In this document: positions 28,275 through 37,798 of the stretch, piece by piece
How the letters are laid out: every line of letters begins with the position of its first letter
Numbering within the stretch: position 1 is the stretch's first letter
Source: a bacterium
GTDB lineage: Bacteria > Actinomycetota > Acidimicrobiia > Spongiisociales > JAENVV01
Direction of reading: 5' to 3'
Assembly (NCBI GenBank): GCA_024641305.1
Contig: JAHEDI010000022.1
Span: 1-55,191 of the forward strand
Length of the DNA stretch: 55,191 nt
The notes under the pieces: generated by a model
The model's database searches: none
What the model saw: only the letters and a program-made list of their open reading frames with translations
Told to the model about the DNA's origin: nothing
Position numbers and translations under genes: made by a program

Positions 28275-29114
28275 ATGCAGAAAGTGGTAGTGACCGGAGG
28301 AAGCGGCAAGGCCGGGCGGGCGGTGGTAGCCGATCTGGTTGCCCACGGGTACACCGTCACCAACGTGGATTCCGCCGCCTCGCGCAACCCTGACGAACCG
28401 ACGTTGATTGCCGACCTGACCGACCTGGGCCAGACGATCGAGGCTCTGCACGGGGCTGACGCCGTTATTCACCTGGCGGCCATCCCGGCTCCCAATGTTC
28501 TTCCCGACGGCGAGACGTTCCGGGTCAACATGATGAGCACTTACAACGTGTTCTCGGCCGCCGCCCAACTTGGTTTGGAAAAGGTCGTGTGGGCATCGAG
28601 CGAAACACTCATCGGCATTCCGTTCGAACGAGAACAGCCCCGCTATGCGCCCATCGACGAGGACCATCCTCGGCTACCCGAATTCCACTACGCCCTCTCG
28701 AAGCTGGCCGGCGAGATCATCGCCGAGCAGTTCAACCGGTGGACGGGAATCCCTTTTGTCGCCTTGCGATACTCGAATGTGATGGAGGAAGCCGACTACC
28801 AACACTTCCCGGCGTTCTCCGAGAACCCGCAGAGCAGGGCATGGAATCTGTGGGGCTATGTGGATACCCGCGACGTTGCCCAGTGCACCCGTCTCGCCCT
28901 CGAACGGGAGGTTCCCGGTGCCGAGGCATTTCTGGTCGCGGCCGCCGATACGTGTATGAGTCAGGCAAGCGTCGATCTCATGGCTGAGTTCTATCCGGGC
29001 GTACCGATCCGCTCCGAATTGGCGACCCACGAGACGTTGCTCTCGATCGACAAAGCCCGCCGACTACTCGGCTACGACCCGACGCATTCCTGGCGAGACC
29101 ACTCCACCGCCTAG
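28275..29114 (+). CDS. NAD-dependent epimerase/dehydratase (extended SDR)
   Basis: 279 aa from ATG 28275 (AAAGGA upstream). It has the nucleotide motif TGGSGKAG (7-14), the HLAAIP motif, a serine region VVWASSETLIG, and the active-site pair Tyr139/Lys143 (YALSK). Typical extended SDR fold, acting on a nucleotide sugar or similar substrate; the C-terminal WGYVDTRDVAQ motif fits. The substrate is not identifiable. It stands alone on the plus strand, with a DosR-like palindrome upstream. Confidence 0.88.
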   Translation: MQKVVVTGGSGKAGRAVVADLVAHGYTVTNVDSAASRNPDEPTLIADLTDLGQTIEALHGADAVIHLAAIPAPNVLPDGETFRVNMMSTYNVFSAAAQLGLEKVVWASSETLIGIPFEREQPRYAPIDEDHPRLPEFHYALSKLAGEIIAEQFNRWTGIPFVALRYSNVMEEADYQHFPAFSENPQSRAWNLWGYVDTRDVAQCTRLALEREVPGAEAFLVAAADTCMSQASVDLMAEFYPGVPIRSELATHETLLSIDKARRLLGYDPTHSWRDHSTA

Positions 29115-29153
29115 GCATCACTCGCCGTACATAGCGACCGCTACCTAAGAGCT

Positions 29154-29672
29154 ATGGTTGCCAGCATGCATCTGCTCGTCGAGTTTTTCAAACACAACAC
29201 CATGATGAACGATCGACTGCTCGACGTATGCGGTCGGCTCTCCGATGAGCAATTGGGATCAACGATCGAGGGTACGTACGGAACGATTGGCGCAACCCTC
29301 GTCCATGTCGCCGGCGGCCAGGAGTCCTATGCGGCGAGGTTCTTCGGTTCGGAACGTCCGGAGCGTCTTGCCGCAGATCCCTTCCCGGGCTTCGATGTGT
29401 TAGGCGAACACTTCACTCGGGGCAATGCACGTTTGGAACAGGCCGCCTCCGAGGCGGCCACCGAGAGTTACGTCGAGGTCGAAGGCGATGACCCGGTCGG
29501 CAAGTGGCGAATGCACCGTTCACTGCTACTCCTCCAGGCAATCAACCACGGCACCGAGCATCGTTCACAAATCGCCACGATTCTCACCCAAATAGGAGTC
29601 ATGGCCCCCGAGATGGACGGCTGGACCTTCTTCTTCGACGCCGGCCACATGATCGACATCTCCGAAGAATGA
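29154..29672 (+). CDS. DinB-family metalloprotein
   Basis: 172 aa, a four-helix DinB fold. The three metal-binding histidines are visible: His51 (LVHVAGGQ), His132 and His136 (NHGTEHRSQ). Relatives are thiol transferases (mycothiol/bacillithiol dependent) or stress proteins, though many are uncharacterised. The start may be ATG 29154 or 29166; neither has a strong ribosome binding site. It lies 40 bp after the epimerase gene on the same strand. Confidence 0.85.
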   Translation: MVASMHLLVEFFKHNTMMNDRLLDVCGRLSDEQLGSTIEGTYGTIGATLVHVAGGQESYAARFFGSERPERLAADPFPGFDVLGEHFTRGNARLEQAASEAATESYVEVEGDDPVGKWRMHRSLLLLQAINHGTEHRSQIATILTQIGVMAPEMDGWTFFFDAGHMIDISEE

Positions 29673-29721
29673 CGCTACCGAAAAGTCCCCAAATCCACGT
29701 GGGATCGAGAACAGGGGGTCG

Positions 29722-30951
29722 TTAGTGCGACGGGGGGAACGCTTCCTTCGGATTGTCGAGGCCCATGGTGTGGTAGAAAGCCGTGACCCAGCCGAACGAC
29801 ATGATGAGCACGATCAGACTGACGAGCAGCCAGGGGGCGGGTCGCAGCCACCCAACGATTAGGACGCCCCCGGCTGACACCAGCATCGCCTTCTCTAGCG
29901 GCCCATAGATCGACCCGAACCGTTCATAATCGGACAACGTTCGCATAAGCAGGATCAGCGAGACCACCGCAAAACCCACGGACCCCGACAGGAGCCAGGC
30001 GGCGCTGGCCGAAGCCCGGTCATCGGCACCGTGCTCGACCATGCTGACCATGGCGGCTCCGGAAGCGGCAATTGCCATTGACACGGGCAGGTGGGCACCG
30101 GTCCATTCTGAGAATGCCCTGGCACCGGGTCGGGGCGACCGGCTACCGACGAAATCAAAGTATGTCCACCACAGACCGAAGCCAATCATCAGACCGACGA
30201 CCCCGGTGACCAGCGAAGGAAAGGTGCGGCCGGACTCCGACAAACCGGTGACGACGCCGACAACAACCTCGCCCAGCACGATGATCGTGAACAAGCCAAA
30301 TCGTTCGATCAACGACGCAGAATAAGTCAGCGACGAATCGAGGCGTCGGCCGAGCGCCAGATTCCCGGTCGCCCAACCGACCACGAATACGATCCAGATG
30401 ACCAGCCGGGCTCGATCCGGAACGAGTGCACTCGCCGCCATAACCGACACAGACAGCACCATCCCCATGAGGTAGCGCTTCGTGATCCCCATGTACTCCT
30501 CGGCATCCTGACGCCGAACCGAATACCACAGCCAGGTCAGCAGCAGCAGAAACGCCGTGTAGACCCAGGCGAACTGGGCGCCGGATTCACCGGTCGCGTC
30601 AGCCGTAAATACGGCAAGGACCGCCAGAATGAGCATCTGGAGAAATACGAAGGTGCGACTGCGACCGTCATCTCGACCGTGGAGATCCTGATAGATGGTG
30701 CCATTCACCCAGGCAATCCAGATGAGCCCGAATACCGCGGCGAACTCGACCACGCCTGACATCGTGAGATGTTCGGCCAGCGTATGCGACGCCCTGGAAA
30801 TGACGACCACGTAGACAAGGTCGTAGAACAGTTCGAGAAAACTGACGGATCGATCTTCGATGACATCGCCATGGGCACGCGGCGGTTGCCAGAAGGCTGC
30901 ACGGAATCTGGCCAGCCGGTTGAGATCGGGACCGGGTAATCGGTGAGTCAT
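29722..30951 (-). CDS. LtrA-family membrane protein (copy 1)
   Basis: 409 aa from ATG 30951; the longer frame to 31038 is rejected because the family motif begins shortly after this Met. It has the hallmark SFLELFYDLVYVVVISRASHTLA, then about ten or more transmembrane helices, including LGEVVVGVVTGL and GFGLWWTYFDFVGSR. LtrA (low temperature requirement A) was named from Listeria; its molecular role is unknown. A second copy is encoded at 36677-37798 on the opposite strand. Confidence 0.85.
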   Translation of the reverse strand: MTHRLPGPDLNRLARFRAAFWQPPRAHGDVIEDRSVSFLELFYDLVYVVVISRASHTLAEHLTMSGVVEFAAVFGLIWIAWVNGTIYQDLHGRDDGRSRTFVFLQMLILAVLAVFTADATGESGAQFAWVYTAFLLLLTWLWYSVRRQDAEEYMGITKRYLMGMVLSVSVMAASALVPDRARLVIWIVFVVGWATGNLALGRRLDSSLTYSASLIERFGLFTIIVLGEVVVGVVTGLSESGRTFPSLVTGVVGLMIGFGLWWTYFDFVGSRSPRPGARAFSEWTGAHLPVSMAIAASGAAMVSMVEHGADDRASASAAWLLSGSVGFAVVSLILLMRTLSDYERFGSIYGPLEKAMLVSAGGVLIVGWLRPAPWLLVSLIVLIMSFGWVTAFYHTMGLDNPKEAFPPSH

Positions 30952-31068
30952 GCTTGCACCGCCCACCCGGCCGTCAGCTCTGCCGACATTCCAAATAAAG
31001 AGCCGTGACTCCCGCGACCGTATCTCACGTCTTACCAACCCTCATTGAGGATCAGACTAACCGTCCGG

Positions 31069-31452
31069 TTATCCGAGCCCGCAGGCGATTCGCTCGGTTT
31101 CGAGGTCGCCGCCCCCAAACCTGACGCGCTCATAGACAGCTACCTGAGCGAGTTCGGTGTCGGTCAGCTTGTCGAAGCTTGGCATCACCTTTTCGATCGG
31201 CTTGTCGGTCGCCCCGTACGAGTCACCAACGTTCTTCTTCCACCCCTCCGATCCCAGGCTGATCCACTTCTGTTGGGTCGCACAATCAGGGAACGTCTCA
31301 CGCACGGTGGAGAAGGCGGGACCAATCCCGCCTTCTCCACCTTTCCCATGACACGGCGCACAGGTACCGAATATCTCCCGACCGGCGATCCAATCAGGAT
31401 CGGCCGGTTCGGCCCCGCCGCAAGCAGCGAGCGTCGTCAGAACCAGCAACAC
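31069..31452 (-). CDS. Lipoprotein cytochrome c
   Basis: 127 aa as read from GTG 31452. Upstream codons would add LRWLA and give a better signal peptide, but only from a CTG or other rare start. Lipobox LTTLAAC (Cys11) anchors it outside the membrane. The heme motif CAPCH (31-35) and Met ligand in VMPSF (Met90) define a class I monoheme cytochrome c with a 2-Cys insert. It follows the 12-TM protein by 11 bp, which suggests a redox pair. Confidence 0.85.
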   Translation of the reverse strand: MLLVLTTLAACGGAEPADPDWIAGREIFGTCAPCHGKGGEGGIGPAFSTVRETFPDCATQQKWISLGSEGWKKNVGDSYGATDKPIEKVMPSFDKLTDTELAQVAVYERVRFGGGDLETERIACGLG

Positions 31453-31463
31453 AGCTAACCATC

Positions 31464-32663
31464 TCAGGCTGACGATGCCCCCACCTCTTCGGTCCGGGTG
31501 AGGAACAGGTAGATACCGAGCATCAGCGACAATCCCATGATGGGTGCCGAGATCCGTTTGATGACCGCCGAGTCGATCGACAGCCCGATGAGGAAACCGG
31601 CCAGGCCAACATTGACCCCCCAGGCCACCAACCGAAGTAAACCGTCGAAGGCCATCCGCATGGCGACCACCCCGAACAAGGCGTTCGTCATGGCACCGAT
31701 GAACATCGAATGATCGAAGGCGATGAGCACTCCGACCGGGCCTTCGCCAGATTCAGGGTCAAGTTCCCCGCTCACGAACAACTGCACCACATATACGAGC
31801 AGCGCAATACCGACAGCCACGTAGACCACCGACATACGAGGGAATACTCCCGTGCCGATACCCTTCCACGCAGATGGTTTGATATGACTCCACATGCGGA
31901 CGATGAAGATCACAATGCCGATGACTTCGAGCATCGAAGCTACCTGTATCAGGGCTTCGATATTGGCGATGAACGCCACGTTGAAGAGCAGGCCTGACAG
32001 GAACAGGCCGTACACGACCACCTGTCCTGATTTGCTTTCCGACATTGGTTTCGGATCCCTGACGAGCAGCCATTCGGCGATCGAAATGCCAGCCAGAACC
32101 AGATAGCCGATGAGCATGGCGGGTGGATGGGCGCCAGCCAGGTTGCTGGCCGCCTCGGCGTCCAGGCCCGGCAGTGACCCGTTGGCAATGAACAGCCCGA
32201 GCAATACCCCGAGAATCGCTCCGATCGTGAGAGAAATGAGCGCCAACAAGAGGCCAACACTTGGGATGGTCCGCGGCGTTGACCCGCGCTGGCCGATCAC
32301 CCAGACCAACCCCCAGACAATGACGGCCAGCATCAACGTGCCGGCGATCGGACGGAAGATCCCGGTGGTGGTTGCAAACGCGATCACATAGAGAACCACG
32401 GCACCGACGACAGCCTGGGCAAGCCGGGTTCCCGATTGCACCGCCTTGTCGTCGGCGTTCGCCCCATACACAAGGAGGGCGACACCGATCACCGATGTGG
32501 TGATCCACCCCAATGTGCCGGCGTGCACGTGGGTCAGGATCATCTGGTGGTCTGGCGTCCAGATATCAAGGCCGTTGAGTATGCCGATCACGATCGTCAC
32601 CAGGAAGATGACGAGGGCGGATCGGAAGAGCAATCGCGCAGATGAGTCGAGCGCGCCTTTCAT
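31464..32663 (-). CDS. 12-TM protein related to heme-copper oxidase subunit I / NnrS group
   Basis: 399 aa with 12 predicted transmembrane helices, the topology of oxidase subunit I but shorter. Conserved-looking His are in DHQMILTHVHAGTLGW (helix 2), AGAHPPAML (helix 6) and FDHSMFIG (helix 10). The HVHAGTLGW motif resembles the low-spin heme segment of NorB/CcoN-like proteins. The full His-His copper site and Tyr crosslink are not seen, so it may be a heme-binding quinol oxidase-like protein rather than a terminal oxidase. Cytochrome c lipoprotein gene follows by 11 bp. Confidence 0.65.
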   Translation of the reverse strand: MKGALDSSARLLFRSALVIFLVTIVIGILNGLDIWTPDHQMILTHVHAGTLGWITTSVIGVALLVYGANADDKAVQSGTRLAQAVVGAVVLYVIAFATTTGIFRPIAGTLMLAVIVWGLVWVIGQRGSTPRTIPSVGLLLALISLTIGAILGVLLGLFIANGSLPGLDAEAASNLAGAHPPAMLIGYLVLAGISIAEWLLVRDPKPMSESKSGQVVVYGLFLSGLLFNVAFIANIEALIQVASMLEVIGIVIFIVRMWSHIKPSAWKGIGTGVFPRMSVVYVAVGIALLVYVVQLFVSGELDPESGEGPVGVLIAFDHSMFIGAMTNALFGVVAMRMAFDGLLRLVAWGVNVGLAGFLIGLSIDSAVIKRISAPIMGLSLMLGIYLFLTRTEEVGASSA

Positions 32664-32853
32664 GAGCTACCTCCCATTGGGTCCATTTAGGCGGGGGCGG
32701 TCCCTGGGCGTCTCCGTCGTCTGTCGAGAGATTACGCATGATTCCGACGCCCGGTCCGGAAAACCTGGCAGTTCTTTTTGGTGACACTCAGCCGAGTCGG
32801 CGAATCTGCGGTCGATCCAATCTCAGAACTGGAGCGCCCGTTTTCGGGGAGGC

Positions 32854-33057
32854 ACGAACCCTGGGCTCCAGCGCACGGTTTCCGGGGGTACCAACCCTGG
32901 GTTCCAGCGCACGGTTTCCGAGGGTACCAACCCTGGGTTTAACCCTGGGTTCCAGCGCACGGTTTCCGGGGGTACCAACCCTGGGCTCCAGCGCACGGTA
33001 TCCGGGGGTACCAACCCTGGGTTTAACCCTGGGTTCCAGCGCACGGTTTCGGGCGTG
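32854..33057. repeat. 36/48-bp minisatellite
   Basis: Five head-to-tail copies: 32854-32889, 32890-32925, 32926-32973, 32974-33009 and 33010-33057. The 36-bp unit starts ACCAACCCTGGGTTCCAGCG and ends CGGGGGT; the third and fifth copies are 48 bp owing to an internal 12-bp duplication (TTAACCCTGGGT). Degenerate copies flank both sides. All units are multiples of three, so both strands stay open. No spacers, so it is not a CRISPR array. It fills the gap between the 12-TM gene and the zinc-ribbon cyclase gene. Confidence 0.9.
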
Positions 33058-33210
33058 GGAGCCCCAAGTACCAGCGCATGCGGTATCGACCCGAGTGATG
33101 AGTTCCTGGACGTTCGGCGATCAATAACAGAGGGGCGGGAAGGACCCAGTCACTCCAGGCAGGCCGGTGATTGACGCATTAGGCTCTCACAGCGTTGGAG
33201 GGATACGCTC

Positions 33211-36200
33211 ATTTTCTGCAATAACTGTGGCAAGGAAAACCCCGCGGACAGCAAGTTCTGTCGCGCCTGCGGCCATGGGTTGGCATCCACGTGCCCGAAG
33301 TGTTCGGCAGAGGTAACCCCCGGTGACAGCTTCTGTGGCAATTGCGGAAACCAGATCGGGCAGACAGCGGCCGCTCCCCAACCGGCGCCGACCGAAACGA
33401 CGTCCGGATCCGACGCCGAGAAACGGTTCGTATCAGTCCTCTTCGCCGACATCGTCGCCTACACCACGTTCTCGGAAGGCCGGGACCCCGACGAAGTCCG
33501 GGACCTGCTGACCGTCTATTTCGATCGGGCCAGGGCCATCATCGAAAAGTTCGGCGGGTTCGTCGACAAGTTCATCGGCGACGCGGTCATGGGTGTGTGG
33601 GGGGCCGAAACCACCCGTGAGGACGACTGCGAACGGTCGGTACGAGCAGCCCTCGAACTCGTTTCCATGGTGGCCGCCCTTGGCGAAGAACAGGGCCACG
33701 ACGGCCTACAACTCCGTGCCGGAGTCAACTCGGGATCGACCTCGGTCGGGCCGGGGGGCAACGAGAAGGGACTCATCGTTGGCGACCTCGTGAACGCCGC
33801 CGCCCGCCTGCAGTCGGCGGCCGAACCCGGGACGGTCTTTGTGGGTGGAGCCACCCACGACGTTACCGCCCGATCCATTGTGTACGAATCGCGCGGCAAC
33901 CTGGAAGTCAAAGGCAAGACCGACCTGGTCGAAGCCTGGCGAGCAGTCCGACCAGCCGGCCGGGTGGGCCGCGAAATCGATGGCCGCGAACTCCCCTTCA
34001 CCGGTCGCGACCGCGAAATGCGTCTACTCAAGGACATGCTCGAAGCCACCTCGGCAGAACAGCGAGCCAGACTCGTTTCCATCACTGGGGAGGCAGGCAT
34101 CGGCAAGTCCCGGTTGGGCCGCGAATTCATGAACCACGTCGACGGCTTCTCAGAGACGGTGTTCTGGCACCAGGGACGGTCCCCTTCCTATGGTGACGGC
34201 CTGCCGATGTGGGCGGTGGGCGAAATGATCCGGCAACGCGCCGGCATCGCCGAAGACGAAGAACCCAGCCGGACACTCACCCGCCTCCGCACGTGCCTGG
34301 CCGAATACGTACCCGAAGATCAGGACCGCCAATGGATCGAAGGATGGCTGGCCGGTCTCCTGGGATTGGGCGAAATGCCCTCAGGTGGGGGTTCTGAGCT
34401 TCACTCGGCGATCCGCGCCTTCTTCCAGAGCATCGCCACACACGGAACGACAGTCCTGGTCTTCGAGGATCTCCATTGGGCCGACGCCTCGCTGGTCGAA
34501 TTCGTCGGAGAACTGGTCGATCGGTCAACCCGATCACCCATCCTTGTGGTCACGCTCGCCCGACCCGAACTCCTGCAGCGATTCCCCGGCTTCGGATCGG
34601 CGCAGCGCTCGTCGATGTCCGTGAGCTTGGCACCTTTGGTCGACGCCGACATGTCGGCCATGCTGACCGAGCACCTCCCTGGCGTGGCACCCGATGTTAT
34701 TGCCCACATCGTCGGCCGAGCCTCGGGCTTTCCTCTTTACGCGGCTGAAATCGTACGAATGCTCACCAACGACGGATCACTCGTCCAGGCTGACAAAGGT
34801 TGGCAGTTTAGTGGCACCGCCGACAACCTGGCCGTCCCCGACACGCTCCAGGCGGTGATCGAAGCACGATTGGATCGGCTCGAACCCGACGCACGGTCGG
34901 TGCTCCAAGACGCCTCGGTCCTCGGTTTAAGCTGCACGGCGGCCGGCCTGGCCGCGGTCGGCCACCAGGCGAGTCTCGATGCCAAGCTTCGCCAACTGGT
35001 TCAGCTGGAACTGCTCGAAGTCGAGGATGATCCCCGATCCCCCGAGCGTGGCCAATACCGTTTTGTTCAAGGTGTCATTCAGGAAATCGCTTATGGCCGG
35101 CTTCATCGGGCCGACCGTCGTGACCGTCACCTGGCCGCCGCCGAATACTTTCAAACGTTCGACGATCCCGAGCTAGCCGGTGTCATATCTTCTCATTATC
35201 AGAAAGCCTTCGAGTCATCACCACCGGGTGAGCAACGAAACGCCCTTGAGCGTCGGGCCATCGACGCCCTCGTGACGGCTGCCGAACGCGCCGCCAACCT
35301 CCACGCCGACGGCCAGGCCATGGACCTATACGATCAGGCCATCGCTTTTACATCTGACCAACACGACGTGGGCGATTGGTGCCTGCGGGCGGCCCGATCA
35401 GCCGGTGACGAGGGGTCGTTCGAACGGGGCGCTTCGTATCTGAGCCGGGCCGAACAGGCATTTGAGCAGATAGACGATCAGATAGGGCTTATGCGGACCG
35501 CTACCCAACGAAGCATCCTGTTCAACGGATCGTTTTCATCACCTCATGCCGTTGCGGCTATCGAACCCTCCTACCTGGCACTTCAAGACATCAACGACGA
35601 CGTATCGCTAGGCGTGGCAGCCGAAGCAGCCCGCGGCTACGCCTTAATTGGCAGACTCGACGAGGCATTGACGGTGGCAGATCGTGCATTGCCTGTCGCC
35701 AACGGACTGGGACGCACGGACGTGATTGCCGAATTACTCGTGACCCGGGCGACCGCGTTGTCATTCGCCGGTCGTAACATCGAGGCGCAAGCGGGCCTGC
35801 GAGGAGCGCTTGAGGTGTCGGAACAGGAAGGCCTGCTCGACACTTCGGTCCGGGCTTTGAACAACCTTATCTCGGTGATGACCGGCTACAGCTTCGCGGC
35901 GTCCTACGCCCTGATGCCCAGGTACAACGAGCTCACCGAACGAAGCGGCAAATCCGAATGGCTGGTGAGGGCCCGGTTCAACATGTCGGACATGGCGTGG
36001 GGACGGGCCGCCTGGGATGAATACAGCGACTGGGCGAATCGAATCGAGGAACTTGTCAGCGATCCGTATTGGGAGTCGGTGCTTGCGGTCATGAGAATCG
36101 GAAGAGATGCGCATAGGGGTGTGCCGGGCGCGGCGGCCCGCTGGCTGGCGATGGTCGAAAAGGTTGACAGCGACGATCCGCAGAGTCATGCCAACGCCGA

Positions 36201-36675
36201 ATTGTTACGAGCATGGGCGTGCGCCCTCGATGGCGACTGGCGGCCCGCCTACGAACATGGCGTGGCTGCCTCCAGTCTTATGTGGGACGCGTTCCCGACC
36301 GTCGCCCGAGCAGCCGTACGATTGGGTGACCCGTCGCTGCTGGACAATCCAGAGAAACAACTCGAAGGGTCTGCCAAGGGACCGGCCAGATTGGCCGTCA
36401 AAGCGCTATTTGGTGCAACCCGCCAGGCGATGCACGATGACCCCACCGCGAGCCTGAGTTTCGTCTCAGTGCTCGGCGCGATGGCCGCGGTTGGCACCGA
36501 TCTGCTTGTGGCGCAGACGAAGCTGGTGTTCGCCGAATCGGCCGGTCTCGACGACCCGGCCGCAGCTCAGGCAGCTGAAGAGGTTGCCGACTGGATCGAG
36601 CAAACCGGCACATACGGCCTGCTCGCCTCCTCAAGCGTATTGGATACTCCGGTCGCGGCCGCCGAGGCCGGCTGA
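33211..36675 (+). CDS. Zinc-ribbon - adenylate cyclase - STAND ATPase protein (copy 2)
   Basis: 1154 aa if ATT 33211 is the start. The in-frame stretch upstream of TTG 33280 encodes a complete zinc ribbon (MFCNNCGKEN onward; Cys3/6/17/20), and GGAGGG sits 8 bases before ATT. No ATG, GTG or TTG fits, as a stop lies at 33172. A second ribbon has Cys28/31/42/45. The cyclase domain has every catalytic residue: Asp80, Asp124, adenine Lys120 (DKFIGD), Asp192, Asn195 and Arg199, so an active adenylate cyclase is likely. The ATPase has GEAGIGKS (293-300) and FEDLHWAD (417-424), then TPR-like helices. Second in the operon is LtrA copy 2. Confidence 0.88.
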   Translation: MFCNNCGKENPADSKFCRACGHGLASTCPKCSAEVTPGDSFCGNCGNQIGQTAAAPQPAPTETTSGSDAEKRFVSVLFADIVAYTTFSEGRDPDEVRDLLTVYFDRARAIIEKFGGFVDKFIGDAVMGVWGAETTREDDCERSVRAALELVSMVAALGEEQGHDGLQLRAGVNSGSTSVGPGGNEKGLIVGDLVNAAARLQSAAEPGTVFVGGATHDVTARSIVYESRGNLEVKGKTDLVEAWRAVRPAGRVGREIDGRELPFTGRDREMRLLKDMLEATSAEQRARLVSITGEAGIGKSRLGREFMNHVDGFSETVFWHQGRSPSYGDGLPMWAVGEMIRQRAGIAEDEEPSRTLTRLRTCLAEYVPEDQDRQWIEGWLAGLLGLGEMPSGGGSELHSAIRAFFQSIATHGTTVLVFEDLHWADASLVEFVGELVDRSTRSPILVVTLARPELLQRFPGFGSAQRSSMSVSLAPLVDADMSAMLTEHLPGVAPDVIAHIVGRASGFPLYAAEIVRMLTNDGSLVQADKGWQFSGTADNLAVPDTLQAVIEARLDRLEPDARSVLQDASVLGLSCTAAGLAAVGHQASLDAKLRQLVQLELLEVEDDPRSPERGQYRFVQGVIQEIAYGRLHRADRRDRHLAAAEYFQTFDDPELAGVISSHYQKAFESSPPGEQRNALERRAIDALVTAAERAANLHADGQAMDLYDQAIAFTSDQHDVGDWCLRAARSAGDEGSFERGASYLSRAEQAFEQIDDQIGLMRTATQRSILFNGSFSSPHAVAAIEPSYLALQDINDDVSLGVAAEAARGYALIGRLDEALTVADRALPVANGLGRTDVIAELLVTRATALSFAGRNIEAQAGLRGALEVSEQEGLLDTSVRALNNLISVMTGYSFAASYALMPRYNELTERSGKSEWLVRARFNMSDMAWGRAAWDEYSDWANRIEELVSDPYWESVLAVMRIGRDAHRGVPGAAARWLAMVEKVDSDDPQSHANAELLRAWACALDGDWRPAYEHGVAASSLMWDAFPTVARAAVRLGDPSLLDNPEKQLEGSAKGPARLAVKALFGATRQAMHDDPTASLSFVSVLGAMAAVGTDLLVAQTKLVFAESAGLDDPAAAQAAEEVADWIEQTGTYGLLASSSVLDTPVAAAEAG

Positions 36676-36676
36676 T

Positions 36677-37798
36677 TTGAGCGATCTCGAAGAGGAACTC
36701 AGCGAAGACAAAGCGGTACTTCCGCTCGAGTTGTTCTTCGACCTTGTCTTTGTCCTCGGGATCACCCAAACAGTGGCGCTGGTAGCCGACGGCCACGACG
36801 GTCGGGCCTTGTGGCGAGCGTTTCTCGTGCTGGCGATGCTGTGGTGGGCATGGACTCAGTTCAGCTGGACGGCTAACTCGATCGACCTGCGACCCCACCG
36901 GGTCCGGTTCGCCTTTTTCGCCGCCATGGGGGCCGCCCTCATCATGGCCGTATCCGTACCGGCCGCCTTCGAAGATGGCGGGTTATGGCTGGCGGTTGGC
37001 TACGTCATCGTCCGCGGCATCGGTATCTGGCTCCACCTAACGGGCACTATCGACGCAGCGACACTCGCCGGTGTTCGCCTGTTCGCGGCCGTGTCGTGGC
37101 CTGGTCCGCTCGTCTTCCTGCTCGGATCCTTGGTTGACCCGCCCGCCCGTTTGTGGATCTGGTTCGTGGGTTTTCTCCTGGAACTCGGAGCTGCCGGACT
37201 CGCGGGAGGGTCGGCATGGCATCTGCAATCCGGTCACTTCTCCGAACGCCACGGCCTCATCTATATCATCGCCGTGGGCGAAGGCATCGTGGCGATTGGC
37301 ATCGCGGCGGTGGCCCAGCCTTTTGGTGGCATCCTGGCCTTCTCCATCCTCTTGGCGGTCGCGGCGGCCGCAGTGTTGTGGTGGTCCTATTTCGATCGCT
37401 TCGCCGAAACCGTCGAGGATGCGTTGCGTGAGGCAGGCGAGGCTCAGGGAATGGTTGCCCGTGACGCATACTCGCTCGGGCACTTCCCGATGATCGCCGG
37501 CGTTGTCCTCTTCGCGGCTGCTGCCGAAGAAATCGTGGCCCATCCTGGTGACCCGATGGAAGGCTTCACCCGCCTGCTGCTGGCATCATCCATCGGCCTA
37601 GCCATGTTTGCCCAGGCGGCAGTGGTGAAACGAGTCGGTGGACCGGTTCTCTCCGAACGGATCATCGCGCCATCCGTGATAGCCCTCTTAATGGTTCCGG
37701 CCGTGGAGATTCGGGCCAACGTCATGTTCGCCGCCGTCATCTTCGTCCTGTTCACCGCCCTGGTCATCGAACGGAGACGCGACCCCCTAACACCGTAG
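36677..37798 (+). CDS. LtrA-family membrane protein (copy 2)
   Basis: 373 aa from TTG 36677, one base after the cyclase stop, so the two are almost certainly co-translated. The hallmark LPLELFFDLVFVLGITQTVAL appears near residue 16, followed by about ten or more membrane helices, with the typical VGEGIVAIGI and WWSYFDRFAE segments. It is shorter than copy 1 and only moderately similar. Function unknown; linkage to a cyclase-ATPase might mean its activity is signal-controlled. Confidence 0.85.
   Translation: MSDLEEELSEDKAVLPLELFFDLVFVLGITQTVALVADGHDGRALWRAFLVLAMLWWAWTQFSWTANSIDLRPHRVRFAFFAAMGAALIMAVSVPAAFEDGGLWLAVGYVIVRGIGIWLHLTGTIDAATLAGVRLFAAVSWPGPLVFLLGSLVDPPARLWIWFVGFLLELGAAGLAGGSAWHLQSGHFSERHGLIYIIAVGEGIVAIGIAAVAQPFGGILAFSILLAVAAAAVLWWSYFDRFAETVEDALREAGEAQGMVARDAYSLGHFPMIAGVVLFAAAAEEIVAHPGDPMEGFTRLLLASSIGLAMFAQAAVVKRVGGPVLSERIIAPSVIALLMVPAVEIRANVMFAAVIFVLFTALVIERRRDPLTP

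Noticed and set aside
32854-33057. CRISPR array
   Set aside because: Unit length of 36 bp is suggestive, but copies are directly joined with no unique spacers and no cas genes are near.
32738-33127. Repeat-encoded proteins on either strand across the minisatellite
   Set aside because: Open frames follow from unit lengths divisible by three; no ribosome binding site or non-repeat domain.
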